Of a stretch of DNA of 64,000 nt, positions 46,313-56,731 are shown in pieces. This DNA comes from Datisca glomerata (Eukaryota; Streptophyta; Magnoliopsida; Cucurbitales; Datiscaceae): positions 1 to 64,000 of the forward strand of contig QANY01004819.1 of assembly GCA_003255025.1 (NCBI GenBank), in the 5' to 3' direction. The notes beneath the pieces were generated by a model that was given only the letters and a program-made list of their open reading frames with translations, was not told the DNA's origin and did not search any database. The translations under genes were made by a program, and so were the position numbers. Numbering within the stretch: the first letter of the stretch is position 1; each line of letters begins with the position of its first letter.

Positions 46313-47002
46313 CAACAGGGGTCTCATGCTGGCCAAAATCGCAAGACCATGATGTCTTCAGGGGGGCTGAAGAGCATGACCCTCATGACCGATCTCAAAA
46401 TGAGGTAAACAGGGTGTTGGACTGGTGGTCTAAGTACGTTGATCCTGGGAAGGGGATTAGACTTCTCGAGGGCCTCGTGGCAGGGCTATCCGATGGTTTT
46501 TTGGAGCATACTCTTGACGTAAGTACCAACTCTTGTTTAATGCTTGCCTATTCCTTATTCTTCATCTATTCCTTAACTTGATACTTTCTTGTAGATGCTG
46601 AGTTTTAACGCAATGATGTTGGCGCATCTCAGTCGCTATGAGGACCATGTGCTAGAGGCTACTCAGGCTTCTTCCTGGGTTGAGGCTATGCTTGACAAGG
46701 GGGCAGAAACTTTAACTCTCTCCGCCATGCCTATGACAAGATCAAGATGGAGGTTCAGGGACTTAGGGCCTTTAAGGGAAAGTTTGCCCAGCTGGAGAAA
46801 GACTTAGGGCAGGCCAAGGCGAAGGCCAGCAAGGTTACTAATGCTCATCGGGACCTAGAGGCTCGATTGTCTGATCGAGAGAGGGTTTTTTCCAATCTTC
46901 AATAGTAAAAGATAATCCTAAGGGACAAGGCTTGAGTCCTAGAGGGTAATCTTTCTGGAGAAATCCACTCCCGAACTCAGGTGGAGAACTAAAAGATCTA
47001 TA
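46313..47002 (+). pseudogene. PF04195-type gag-like protein, part 2 (coiled-coil C-terminal region)
   Basis: After the Copia element, plus-strand frames resume with VNRVLDWWSKYVDPGKG (46405) and AHLSRYEDHVLEA (46625). After a shift comes an uninterrupted coiled-coil stretch to a stop near 46904, including FKGKFAQLEKDLGQAKAKAS and HRDLEARLSDRERVF. Heptad-rich tails of this type follow the PF04195 domain in plant elements. The region ends where the gypsy element A begins at about 47003; a 9-bp word ATCTATATG is repeated at the joint. Dead, but its continuity across the Copia insertion supports the nesting order. Confidence 0.6.
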
Positions 47003-47028
47003 TGTTATCTATATGCTCACCCTCCGAT

Positions 47029-47715
47029 CTATGATCTAGAGTACACCAGAATATCATTAATGATCACAATCACAAAAGAATCCAAGTACTCTTTGAACGC
47101 CATGTTCTTCAGATCCATGAAGGGTGCCAGAGCATTAGTTAATCCAAATGGCATCCCTAAAAACTCGTAATGGTCGTAATAAGTATAAAACAATGTCTTA
47201 GAAATATCCTCATCTCGAATCTTGAGATGAAGGTAACCTGATCTCAAGTCAATCTTAGAGAATATTGATGCTCCCTGAAGTTGATTAAACAAATCCTCAA
47301 TGTGCGATAACATATACTTATTCTCGATAGTGACTCTATTCAACTCCCTGTAGTTAATGCATAGCCTCATCGATCCATCTTTCTTTTTAACAAATAATAT
47401 TGGAGCACCCCAAGGTGAAACACTGGGTCTAATGGAACCCCTATCCAGTAATTCTTGAAGTTGGTCCTGAAATGCTTTCAACTCTGTAGGAGCCATACGA
47501 TACAGAGCTTTGGATCTAAGGGCAGTGCCTGGTACCAACTCAATACAAAAATCTATTTCTGGAGGAGGAAGAAGTCCTGGCAAATCATCGAGAAAGAAAT
47601 CAAAAAATTCATAAATGACTGGAACTGATCGAATATCCACATTTGTCTTAGATTTATCCACCATAGAAGCTAAGTAACCCCAGTTACCACGATCAAGTAG
47701 GCGTTGTGCCTGCAA
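47029..47715 (-). pseudogene. Gypsy A reverse transcriptase N-terminal half (open, catalytic site mutated)
   Basis: A 228-codon open frame reads [60 protein letters not shown], then [19 protein letters not shown] and the [10 protein letters not shown] and FGLTNA blocks. It ends in [11 protein letters not shown], where the family has FIDDILVYS: the first Asp of the catalytic pair is Asn (codon at about 47056-47058). The [10 protein letters not shown] block also differs from the usual LRSGYHQLRI. The frame is surprisingly long for dead DNA but cannot be catalytic. Confidence 0.85.
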
Positions 47716-47729
47716 AGCAGATATAACCT

Positions 47730-48310
47730 TCAGTATAGGCTGTTGCTAAACTTGAAGTTAGGTCCACCTGGAGATAGGAATCGAACTTCCTTTCTATAGC
47801 AGTCTATGTTGGCATAGTTAGAAGCCAACAAGTTCCTCCCTAGGATTACGTCAAAATAATGCATCTCTAGGACTATAACCCTAGCATTCATAACACTATC
47901 TTCTATCATCACTAAACAACTCTCTATCACCTTATTAGTCAGGAGAGAAGCTCTAGAAGGCGTAGAAACACATAACTAAAAACCCAATGGCATAACAAGC
48001 AATGATACATGAGTCACAAACAAAGCAGATATAAAAGAGTGCGTGGATCCATAATCAATCAATGTAAAAGTTAAATGTCCTAGTACAAGTAATGTACCTA
48101 CCATAACTGTATCTGACTTCTTAGCTTCCTGGTGAGTTAGTGTGAAAACTTTCCCTTTTGCTCTATCTACAATGATGTTGCTATTCTGTCCTTGAGAAAG
48201 TAAATGGAACTACCTAAGGTAATGCCCGGTCTTTTCACACTTAAATCAAAAGTTACTCGCCTTAAAACACTGACCATTATTGTGCTTGTTACATGCAACG
48301 CACAAAGGAT
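47730..48310 (-). pseudogene. Gypsy A protease and zinc-knuckle region
   Basis: The minus strand shows MIESCLVMIEDSVMNARVIV and FDVILGRNLLASNYANIDC, the C-terminal part of the chromovirus protease region. The upstream FTLID-type active-site block (about 48050) and a Cys/His knuckle remnant (48200-48300) are in broken frames. It corresponds to 58311-58840 of element B. Confidence 0.7.
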
Positions 48311-48639
48311 TTGATTTTATTGCCTGCCCTTTTTGCGTTGTGGGAACCCGGGTAAGAATTATAAGGTTTTATCTTTCCAAGAAATGATTTCTCTGACCGT
48401 GGTGGTACACGAGGTGGAAGATTTTGTTCCATCAACCAGGCTGATTCAACCACCACTGCGTAGGTGGTGTGCTTATGGAGCGACATAAAACCATTTATCT
48501 CTAGACGAAGTCCCCTTTCAAAGGTGTGGTGAAGCGAGATAATTCCTCAAACTTCCTTTCATAATCAGTAATAGTCATATTACCTTGGACCAACCTAAGA
48601 AATTCAGCCTCCTTACTTGTCTTCACTACAATAAAAAAA

Positions 48640-48980
48640 TGCTACGATAACGGCCAAAATATGCCATCATAGCATTTTCATAGCGTTTTTCAAAACGCTA
48701 TATTTGTCAACGTTATTAAAAGTTTGACCCTATCATAACTTTTTTTCAATGCTATGGTAGACCTATCATAGTATTTTTTCAATGTTGTTAAAGATTTACT
48801 CTAGCATTTTTTCAACGCTTGGCAGACCTACCATAGGATTTTTCCAATGCTATGACACTTGCCATACCGGGTTTTCAATGCTATGGTAGACAATAAATAG
48901 CATTTATAAACCAATAGTAAAAACTTACCATAGCATTTTTTAAACATTGTCAAAGACTTTTCATAGCATGTTTATGTTAT
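48640..48980. repeat. Subterminal repeat array of CACTA element 2
   Basis: Repeated words CATAGCATTTT, TTTCAATGCTATGG and AACGCTAT occur in both orientations about ten times. In CACTA elements such arrays are the binding region for the transposase. Confidence 0.75.
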
Positions 48981-50605
48981 ATGATGCGCAACATCTTGTT
49001 ATTATAAGTTTTTTATATTACTTATTCTTGCCATTGTACAAACTTAAAAATTAATATTTTTGACAAAATATCAAAAAAATAATAACATCACATAACTTTT
49101 TATGTTATTACTCAAAATTGTTACAAACTATTGTCCGTTAAAATCATAGTTTCAAATGACAAATATGTGTTGATTTTTACATAGAACAAGTAAAAGTAAC
49201 ATCCTAAGAGAATGATTAAAATCTAGTAAGACTCCAAATATAATTATGAAGCTTCAGAAATCGATGCCGAGGCAACATGAAACTTGATTGCTTTTGTTGA
49301 CTTTATTTTGAAGTATAATTGTAACTGTAGATTTTTAAACAATCCAGAAAAATATGGAATTCATTTATACAAAATGAATCTAGAAAATAGTGTGGAAAAA
49401 TATACTATTCAATATAATATTACTAAAGAGAAATAAGTAGAGTAAAATAATTATTAATGATTAATAAATAACACACAAAAATTAAATGATTAATAAACCT
49501 AACGTACAAGAACAAATCAACACTCAACACTCATCTATTAGCTTTTACTCCCCACCCCAAAAATCGAATCTGACTTTTGCTCCCTATGAGATATTTACAA
49601 ACAAAGGACAAAACCAAAAAGAATAACTACAAAACATCTAAGAAGCACATTCCTTAAGGTAAATAATCCTAGACATGTTCAACACGTCAATAAACAAAAA
49701 TTGGTCAAATAATTGCAATTGTGTCTATAAGATAGCCCTACCAAGAATTGTAAGTGTCTTATGTTATTGGTGTACGTGAACCACTATCAATATTTATTGA
49801 AACCTATGGATCCGTACAACCACAATGCTCTGTTAAACCTTTGATGAAAAGGGGTAGAGCCAGATATTGAGATACTCCTGCTAATAATTCAAAACCAACC
49901 AGCAACAAGTTATAAGAGAGAAACTATGCAGTGAACATTAAAATCCACTCTATATCCAAGATCTACTGACCACATGGAGAATTCTCAGACTTATTTTGGT
50001 TTAGATAAATTAAGATAAATATTAACTATATATAACAATTAAGCATTAATTTTAACAATACCAGATGATGGCAGTGGCATCGGTGTTTAAGATGACTAGC
50101 GAATAAAACAAAAAATCTACTGAGAAATTGAGGAATTCAAGACAACTAAAACAGAGTCCAGGATCAAAGTAAAAATGCTCTTGTTGCAAGTTAAATGTTT
50201 ATAAAAAATTCAAGACAGCTAAAAATGTTAGTAGCTTGATCTTATCTTTGACAATCTTTAGCTAGACTTTTTTCCAGTCCCAACAAAAGGAGTCTAAATA
50301 GAAAAATAAATCATAGTGTTAAAATATATCTACAAATCAGTCCAATAATCTAAATGTAAAAAACATAAGACCATGCACAGTTTGCATTTCAGAATCAAGC
50401 GAAAATGAGATGCAAAAGTTTAGTATAATTGCAAACAAGCTAATGATAGGTGAGGTTTTTTTTGCAACAAAATGATGTTTTGCTTTATTAAAAGAAGAAA
50501 TAATCAATTAGCAAGACTAGCATACCACTAATCATACATTATCAAAATGTAAAATTAAAACATACTTCTTACAAAAAGTCTGCTACTGATTTTCTTTCAA
50601 AAAAT

Positions 50606-50752
50606 GTTGGAGGAGAGATATGGGTGTAGTTCCATGGAGAATGTGAATGTATTGCCTGATTGAGTTCACAATTTGAAATGTTTTTTAGCTGTCCAAGCCA
50701 GTAGATATCTCATCCATGAACAATGATTTTGCTGGTGCAGCCAGCATCTCAC
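50606..50752 (-). pseudogene. Captured PDR-type ABC transporter (ABCG) exon
   Basis: After an acceptor CCTTGCAG, the minus strand from 50752 encodes EMLAAPAKSLFMDEISTGLD, a serine, a stop, then KTFQIVNSIRQYIHILHGTT and PISLLQ. This is the Walker B (LFMDEIS) and D-loop (TGLDS) region of the first nucleotide-binding domain of plant pleiotropic-drug-resistance transporters, normally followed by Ser-Thr-Thr-Phe. A stop codon has replaced part of that serine/threonine run, and the piece ends at LLQ without a donor. Only about 49 codons of a protein of about 1400 residues are present. Recognition is confident; it is a passenger in CACTA element 2. Confidence 0.85.
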
Positions 50753-50863
50753 CTGCAAGGTTTATTTATTTGAAAAAAGAAAACAAGCTGAAGTTTGATT
50801 TTGATAAAATAAAGAGAAGCATCGGGTTATACTAAAATGCAGTCTCTTTGAAAATAAACAGAA

Positions 50864-50951
50864 GCATTGATTTTCTCTTTGAAGATAGTCCAACTTGTGC
50901 AGAGATACTTTGAGGTGAGATTTCTAGAGCTTGTTGGAAGTGTTCAACTCC
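50864..50951 (-). pseudogene. Captured TPR-protein exon resembling SKI3
   Basis: After a GTAAAG acceptor, the minus strand reads GVEHFQQALEISPQSISAQV and GLSSKRE. The pattern AxEHFQxALEISPxxxxAxxGL is a tetratricopeptide repeat, and the wording is close to the plant superkiller-complex protein SKI3. About 30 codons only. It lies upstream (in minus orientation) of the ABC-transporter piece with no shared frame. The TPR identification is fairly sure; the SKI3 origin is tentative. Confidence 0.55.
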
Positions 50952-51529
50952 CTTTACAAAGACATGTCATATTATGATATTAAGCATCAAACCCACACAT
51001 CAACTATGATACAAACATAAGCATAGCTATGTGCATTATAATCCACTACTAAAAACATAGACTGTTTTAGATAACCAACAGAAAATTTCATTTTATAGGA
51101 TGAATATAAACCAAATAGTATGAACCAAAAGGGGTTTTCTTTGTTTATATATTTTCTTTTACTGAAAAAAATTGAACTTTGGGTTTTACCGCTGAGACAT
51201 TAACTCGATTTTTATGGGTGTTCCTTTTCGTTTGCAACATGATGATCAAATCTTGAATTGACATCTTTTTTTAATTTCTTGTAGAATGCATACTCAAAAG
51301 TTTATGCTTTATCAACTGCTTATCACTCTCCCATCATATTTTTACATATTCAGCACAAGTTTCAAGTATTTGATAACAAAGCATATGTTAAGGGAATAAA
51401 AAAAGGATGAACTTTATGAGAAAATACAAAAATGACCATAAACAGTAATTTGCTATTGCATGTAGATGCAATTATGAAAAACTAAATCAAAGACAGAGTA
51501 GATCAATAGAATCACTTCTTGTGTCCTGA

Positions 51530-51640
51530 CTTTCTCTTAAAGGCACTGGAGAAGCATCTGGTCTGCATGTTTGTGGGTTTTTAAGATCAATGTCCACACA
51601 TTTTTCTCTTTTCCCATAGGTGATACCTAAGAGGAAATTG
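51530..51640 (-). other. Possible further captured exon, unrecognised
   Basis: The minus strand has an open stretch of about 36 codons reading ITYGKREKCVDIDLKNPQ and then TCRPDASPVPLRES, with protein-like composition, between plausible intron-like flanks. I do not recognise the family. Confidence 0.3.
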
Positions 51641-52245
51641 AAGAGAGAATGAGAAGGGAAAAGAAACAGAATGTCAACCTAAAGTTTATACGTAGGCCCC
51701 TGGATGAATAGGTTAAAAACTAGTTCTAGAAGTAAATAAAGAAGTAAATCCACCATAAATAGCCTCAAATTTAAGGCTCGATAGTAAAGGATATTTATTG
51801 ATTCCAACTTGTGATGGGCATAAGAAATCCAAGATAATATTTGAACTCCCTATTAGTGTGCTATAGAAGCACATGTTTGTTGTAGTGCCGACCAATTCTC
51901 AGTCCAAATTTTGGGTTTGTCTGGAGAATTGGGTGTGTGAACTGGTCGTAATAGAATAAGTTGCAAGTATTAATCTGCATAGGAAACACAAAGGCCATAA
52001 TCTAGATAATGTATCATCAATTATCAATAACTTTACAAGATAAAGGGCAAACAATGTGTACTCAGTCTTAAAAATAAGAAAATTTTATTATTTGATTAAA
52101 AAGGACTTTTCATTTCCTTTCAAGATCAATACTTGAGGAGAGTTATTACAAAGTACTTTGTATCATATATTTAAAAACAACTTCAATATGGCACGGAAAC
52201 ATTGAGGATAGTTATTTCAACTTAAATAATAGGGGAGAGGAAGAG

Positions 52246-52284
<39 letters not shown>

Positions 52285-52365
52285 AAGAGAGAGAGAGATG
52301 AGGTGCGAGAAATTTCACCATAGGATCAGGAGCAACACACTGCTGACACAAAACGCGGTCATCTG

Positions 52366-53062
52366 CTATAAAAGCACATATTTGTTATAGTGCTTGACGG
52401 TGATCGAAAAATACTTCTCGAAGAACAGCTCCTTAAAGTGATCCAAAGTCATCAGATTATGTACAACATCATGAGCTCTTTGTATGAGCTCCCTCCATTT
52501 TTTAGCTTCTCGTGTCAGTATAAAAGTTGCACATCCAACCTTTTGAATCTCAGAACACATCATGAACTGGAAGATCTACTCCAATCTCTCAATCCAATCG
52601 TCAGCTAAAAATGTATCGAATGAGAGACCGTTAAATTCAGGTAGGTTCAGCCTCCTGAATGTGTGGATCAGTTGCATGTCGACCACTATCGTTTGTTGTA
52701 ATCATTATTGTTGAGCTCGGTGAGCTGTCGTTGTCTGCCTCTGTAACTGTAAAAATTCTTAAAACATTTCGATCATGGTTGCAGGAGGTTTCGCACTAGG
52801 GTCAACCAGTGCGTGATTGTTGTTTCTCGTAGGGGGCCATTACTCTGCCATCCACCAAAATTAAAGACTTACCAAAATTCTACTCTTAACGCATAAATAT
52901 AACATAAACGTAATCAAACATGCGATAGTGAAACTAAAGCATATCATACTGAATCAATAATTAAAACATAGATATCATGCGTACCCGACTTGTAAGGTGA
53001 TGGAGGGTCTGAGTGAGCGACATGCCATATTTTTCACCAAAAAGTCTACAGAACCTAAAACC
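52366..53062 (-). pseudogene. Gypsy A gag
   Basis: The minus strand encodes GCATFILTREAKKWRELIQR and LDHFKELFFEKYF, the core of the Ty3/gypsy gag domain (Retrotrans_gag pattern, AxxWW then FxxxFxxKYF). It continues into the CACTA breakpoint. Sequence from 52600 up to the primer-binding site is leader and the gag start with stops. The same block recurs at about 59150-59640 in element B. Confidence 0.75.
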
Positions 53063-53077
53063 TTGGCTCTGATACCA
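53063..53077 (-). other. Primer-binding site of gypsy element A
   Basis: The complement reads TGGTATCAGAGCCAA, matching the 3' end of initiator-Met tRNA, three bases from the LTR end. Confidence 0.9.
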
Positions 53078-53080
53078 AAC

Positions 53081-54581
53081 TGTAACATTCTGATTCTCGA
53101 GTGTTAAACATGCTTGAAATTTTAGAATTCAAAAATCATATATTCAATTGAAACCCTAATTTGAGAAAATCCCCAAATTGAAAACCCTAATTTGAGAAAA
53201 TCCCCAAACTGAAAACCCTAATTTTAACGTTAAATAGTAGAAGCATAAAATTATTTTAAGAGAATATTAACTCATTCATTTGAATGAAATGATTCATTCA
53301 ACTGTAATAATATCAAGCATGAAAATCCATAAAACCTGAAAGTCAAACAAGGAAATTCATAAAATTCCTGAAATAATAGTAATTAAATTGAAAATCTGCT
53401 TCTGACATCATATAATAATAAATTGTGAGAAATCTCATATTTTCGCTGTCTATGGTAGTCTCACATTCATGCTGCTCACCATCACCTGCAACATATCCAT
53501 CTATGAGGGGAGAGTATTAAAAATACTCAATAAGTAAACTCACACACTAATAAGATTCACATGACATAAATGTAAATATATAACTCATGCAACTTTAATT
53601 TAATACATGCACTTGATTATTAAATAACATAACGTACTTGTAATTAATATAATTGATTTCATGGTTAACATATAACTTGAACTTGTACTTATTCTTATTG
53701 ATATTTGTACTTGATTGATCATAATTCAACTAGGCATATCACTCGATTAACAATCTAACCACATTATTTCACACTTGAACTTGAACTTAAACTTGTAACA
53801 TGAACATGAACATGACGGATAAGGTGTCCTGAAACTTGATGTCACTTAAAGTTATTTGAACTTTAAGGACGCTAACACGAACATGGTGACACCCAACCGT
53901 ATAACTGATAAAATAATGTGAACAATTTGGTGACTTGATAACTAAAGGACATGACTAAGTCTACCTCTTATTTATTTATCATTTTACTTGAGTTAAGATT
54001 CCTAAATCACATTATTACATATACATGAATAAATTATAACTTGTTCATGAACATAAACAACACAACTATTACGTGTATAACTCAAAATATAATCATAAAT
54101 AACTTGGTAAATAATTTCATCATGATACAGAAAAATAAATAACACACTTGATCATAATATTGAGCAACAATATATATATATATATATATATGCTACACTT
54201 ATAACATATGGGCTGAATTACTATGTAAATTCACTTACATGGATTCGCTATGAATTAAATTCAGCAACTAATGACCTGAAATCCAAGGATCCTATATCAC
54301 AACATATTCATATAATATCTACAACTATTTAATTAACTAGGGGGCGAGTGAGGTTGGATATAAGTGGAAACAAAATCGGGTGTAAATAGATCAAGCGGTT
54401 CAAACCAGTTCAACTAGGTTCAGGTAGTCTGAACCGATTGATTCTGCTAGTTTGGGCCAGTTCGGTCTGGTCAGGTTGAACTGATTTAGTCTGGTCTGAT
54501 CAAACCAGTTTGGTAAGGTCTGGTTCAGATGGACTGGTTTAAGAGAATGAGAGGAACAGAGAGGGGGAAAGGGAGATGAAG

Positions 54582-54615
<34 letters not shown>

Positions 54616-54672
54616 GATGAAGGGGATATAACAGAAACATAGGGGAAAGGGAGACGAAAGAGAGAGAGAGAG

Positions 54673-54725
<53 letters not shown>

Positions 54726-55328
54726 CTGAGAGGAACAATAATAGAGACAAGAACAGAGGGGGGATGGAGACGAAGAAGAGACAGACAGAGAGAGAGAGGA
54801 CAAAGAGAAGCAGAAATAGAGAGGGGGGGGAGATTGAAGCTTACCAAAATTGAGCTTGCAGGTGGTGCGATTACAATGCCAGAAACATATACAACAGGAT
54901 GGAAATTGATGGAATTTGAAGAATAAAATTCAGATTTGGATGAATATATATATATATGTAAACATAGAAATAGGAAATTTGATTTGAGATATAGAGAAAC
55001 TAGAAAAAGTAATAAAGAAAGAGGGAGAAGAAGATGGCTTTCTGGAGAGTCAACGATGGAGAGAGAGCCTTGCTCTCAAACGTTTGTGAGAGAGAGGGAG
55101 AGATGAAAAACAAAGGTTTATCAATGGAAGAGGTTGAGAGATAGAGAGAAGCAGTTTCCACAGAAGGATTCGTGCATTTAAAAGAAACGGGGANGGGGGT
55201 TGTGGATGTTTACTTGTTTGAGATAAAAAAAATGAGAAAGAAGGGGGAGATAGTTGAGTGTGAAGCTTATATGGTGTGAGTGAGGGTAAAAAATTACAAA
55301 TCTACCCCTTAATTCTTGGAGTGTTACA
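53081..55328 (-). repeat. Shared central LTR of the gypsy pair
   Basis: On the plus strand it starts TGTAACATTCTGATTCTCGA and ends TTGGAGTGTTACA. It is flanked on the low side by the primer-binding site of element A and on the high side by the polypurine tract of element B, so it serves as 5' LTR of A and 3' LTR of B. It includes AACCCTAATTTGAG repeats (53145-53220), AACCAGTT words (54390-54540) and GA/GT microsatellites (54580-54800). One N occurs near 55194. Confidence 0.9.
54578..54810. repeat. GA and GT microsatellites within the LTR
   Basis: GA runs at 54587-54612 and 54660-54725 are separated by a GT run near 54676-54699. All the Ser-Leu-Thr-His-rich frames on the minus strand here are artefacts. 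Confidence 0.9.
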
Positions 55329-55374
55329 TTCTCTCCTCCTTAAGATCTTTCTTCATTGAAAGGAATATACCTTA

Positions 55375-55560
55375 TTGAAATAACTCTGGATACTTGACAC
55401 GTATCTCCGATTCTTGTTCCTATGTTGCTTTCTCATTCCGATGATTTCTTCAGAGAACATTGACTAGCTGAACCGTTCTGTTATGAAGAGTCTGATTCCT
55501 ACGCTCTAGAATTCTAACTGGCTTCTTCTCATAAGTAAGATCATCAAGAACTTACAGAGG
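55375..55560 (-). pseudogene. Gypsy B chromodomain-like C-terminus
   Basis: The minus strand reads VLDDLTYEKKPVRILERRNQ, then TLHNRTVQLVNVL, a stop, RNHRNEKAT, a stop, EQESEIRVKYPELF. Both stops sit where the family has Trp (an in-frame TGA and TAG), so they look like simple Trp-to-stop changes. Chromovirus integrases end in such a module, which directs integration to heterochromatin. Confidence 0.7.
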
Positions 55561-55699
55561 TTGAAAATCGATGGCATGCGTTGGATCATGCACGTACTTA
55601 CGAAGCATCGAGACGTGAAACACATTATGAACACCTGAAAAAGATGGTGGTAAAGCGAGCCAGTAAACTAAAGGACCGATACGATCCAAAATATCAAAG

Positions 55700-56560
55700 G
55701 GACCAATATATCTGAGACTCAACTTCCCCTTGCGACCAAATGCATAACACCTTTCATTGGCGCAACCTTGAGAAACACGTGATCACCCACTTCATATTCA
55801 AGGTCCGTTCTTCTATCATCCATATAACTCTTTTGCCTACTTTTGAGCAGTCTACATTCTATCTCTGATTTTTTGAATAACTTCATTCGTAGACTGAACC
55901 AATCCAGGGCCTAAAAGATTTCGTTTGCCAACTTCATCCTAGTGAACTGGCGACCAACACTTTTTCCTATAAAGTGCCTCAAGCAGAGCCATACAAATCA
56001 TCACTTGGTAACTGTTATTGTAAGTGAACTCCACGAGTGCCAACTGCGCGTCCCAACTTCCAGAGAAACCCAAGACACAATTTTGAAGATATCATCTAAC
56101 TTTTGAATCGTTCGCTCAGATTACCCATCAGATTGTAGATGGAAAGCTTACTAAAATTCAACTGAGTACCCAAAGCTTTCTGTAGACTCCACCAAAAATT
56201 TGCGTGAACCATGGATCTCGATCTGATAGTATAGACATTGGAACCCCATGAAGTCGAAAAATCTCTCATATATACAACCGAGCCCAATCCTCAACTGAAA
56301 ATGTAGTCTTTCCAGGTAAAAAGTGTGCAAACTTGGTAAGACGATCCACCACAACCCAAATGGAGTTATAACCTTTTATCGTTCTCGATAGCCCTGAAAA
56401 AAATCCATAGTCACATGCTCCCACTTCCATTGAGGAATACTCAAAGGTTGTAGGACCCCAGGTGGTCGCTATCTCTGAGCCTTGATCTGCTGACACAACA
56501 AACACTTACTAACAAACTTAGCGGTATGAGCCCCCGTGAGTAATTCCTGCTTAATGACTG
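55700..56560 (-). pseudogene. Gypsy B integrase core and C-terminal part
   Basis: Minus-strand pieces include FFSGLSRTIKGYNSIWVVVD and RLTKFAHFLPGKTTFS near 56330-56440, the first catalytic block of the core. GSVVYMRDFSTSWGSNVYTI follows near 56250 in a shifted frame, and VGPFDILDRIGPLVYWLALP near 55700 is the C-terminal SH3-like part. Several frameshifts. Confidence 0.8.
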
Positions 56561-56731
56561 CATCCTTCAGAACACAAAGCCTCCTACAAAAGCGAAGAGC
56601 TGAATCATTACTAACATTAAACCCTTGTCTTTTGTTTGAACCCACTTCACTTTAAATCAAAAGCAACTCAGAGTCTGAGTTCTGTGCATCGATAATACGT
56701 TACTGCAATGATGGTTGAACTATGAGTTGTG

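Larger units (their letters stand above)
48624..52392. mobile_element. CACTA (En/Spm-type) transposon 2, non-autonomous, with captured gene pieces
   Basis: The left end reads CACTACAATAAAAAAATGC and the complement of the right end reads CACTATAACAAATATGTGC. CTT occurs directly outside both ends (48621-48623 and 52393-52395). The homologous uninterrupted site in gypsy element B (about 59181) confirms the joint: sequence before 48624 and after 52392 is contiguous there. Subterminal repeats such as CATAGCATTTTTTCAATGCT run over about 48640-48980. No transposase is visible. The interior holds exon-like pieces of at least two host genes at 50606-50752 and 50864-50951, both on the minus strand. Confidence 0.9.
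47003..53080 (-). mobile_element. Ty3/gypsy element A, internal region, truncated and interrupted
   Basis: Together with the LTR at 53081-55328 this forms the proximal member of a tandem pair. The internal region runs on the minus strand from a primer-binding site at 53063-53077 (complement TGGTATCAGAGCCAA) through gag and protease into RT, where it stops abruptly at about 47003 next to foreign sequence. It is interrupted by CACTA element 2 at 48624-52392. It aligns with 57535-59855 of element B. RT thumb, RNase H, integrase and a further LTR are missing. Confidence 0.85.

Noticed and set aside
53145..53225. Telomere-like AACCCTAA words
   Set aside because: Three copies in a longer LTR repeat unit, also present in the other LTR; not a telomeric array.
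54400..54847. Three minus-strand frames of 90-116 codons with Ser-Leu and Thr-His runs
   Set aside because: Microsatellite artefacts in the gypsy LTR; the same holds for 61346-61643.
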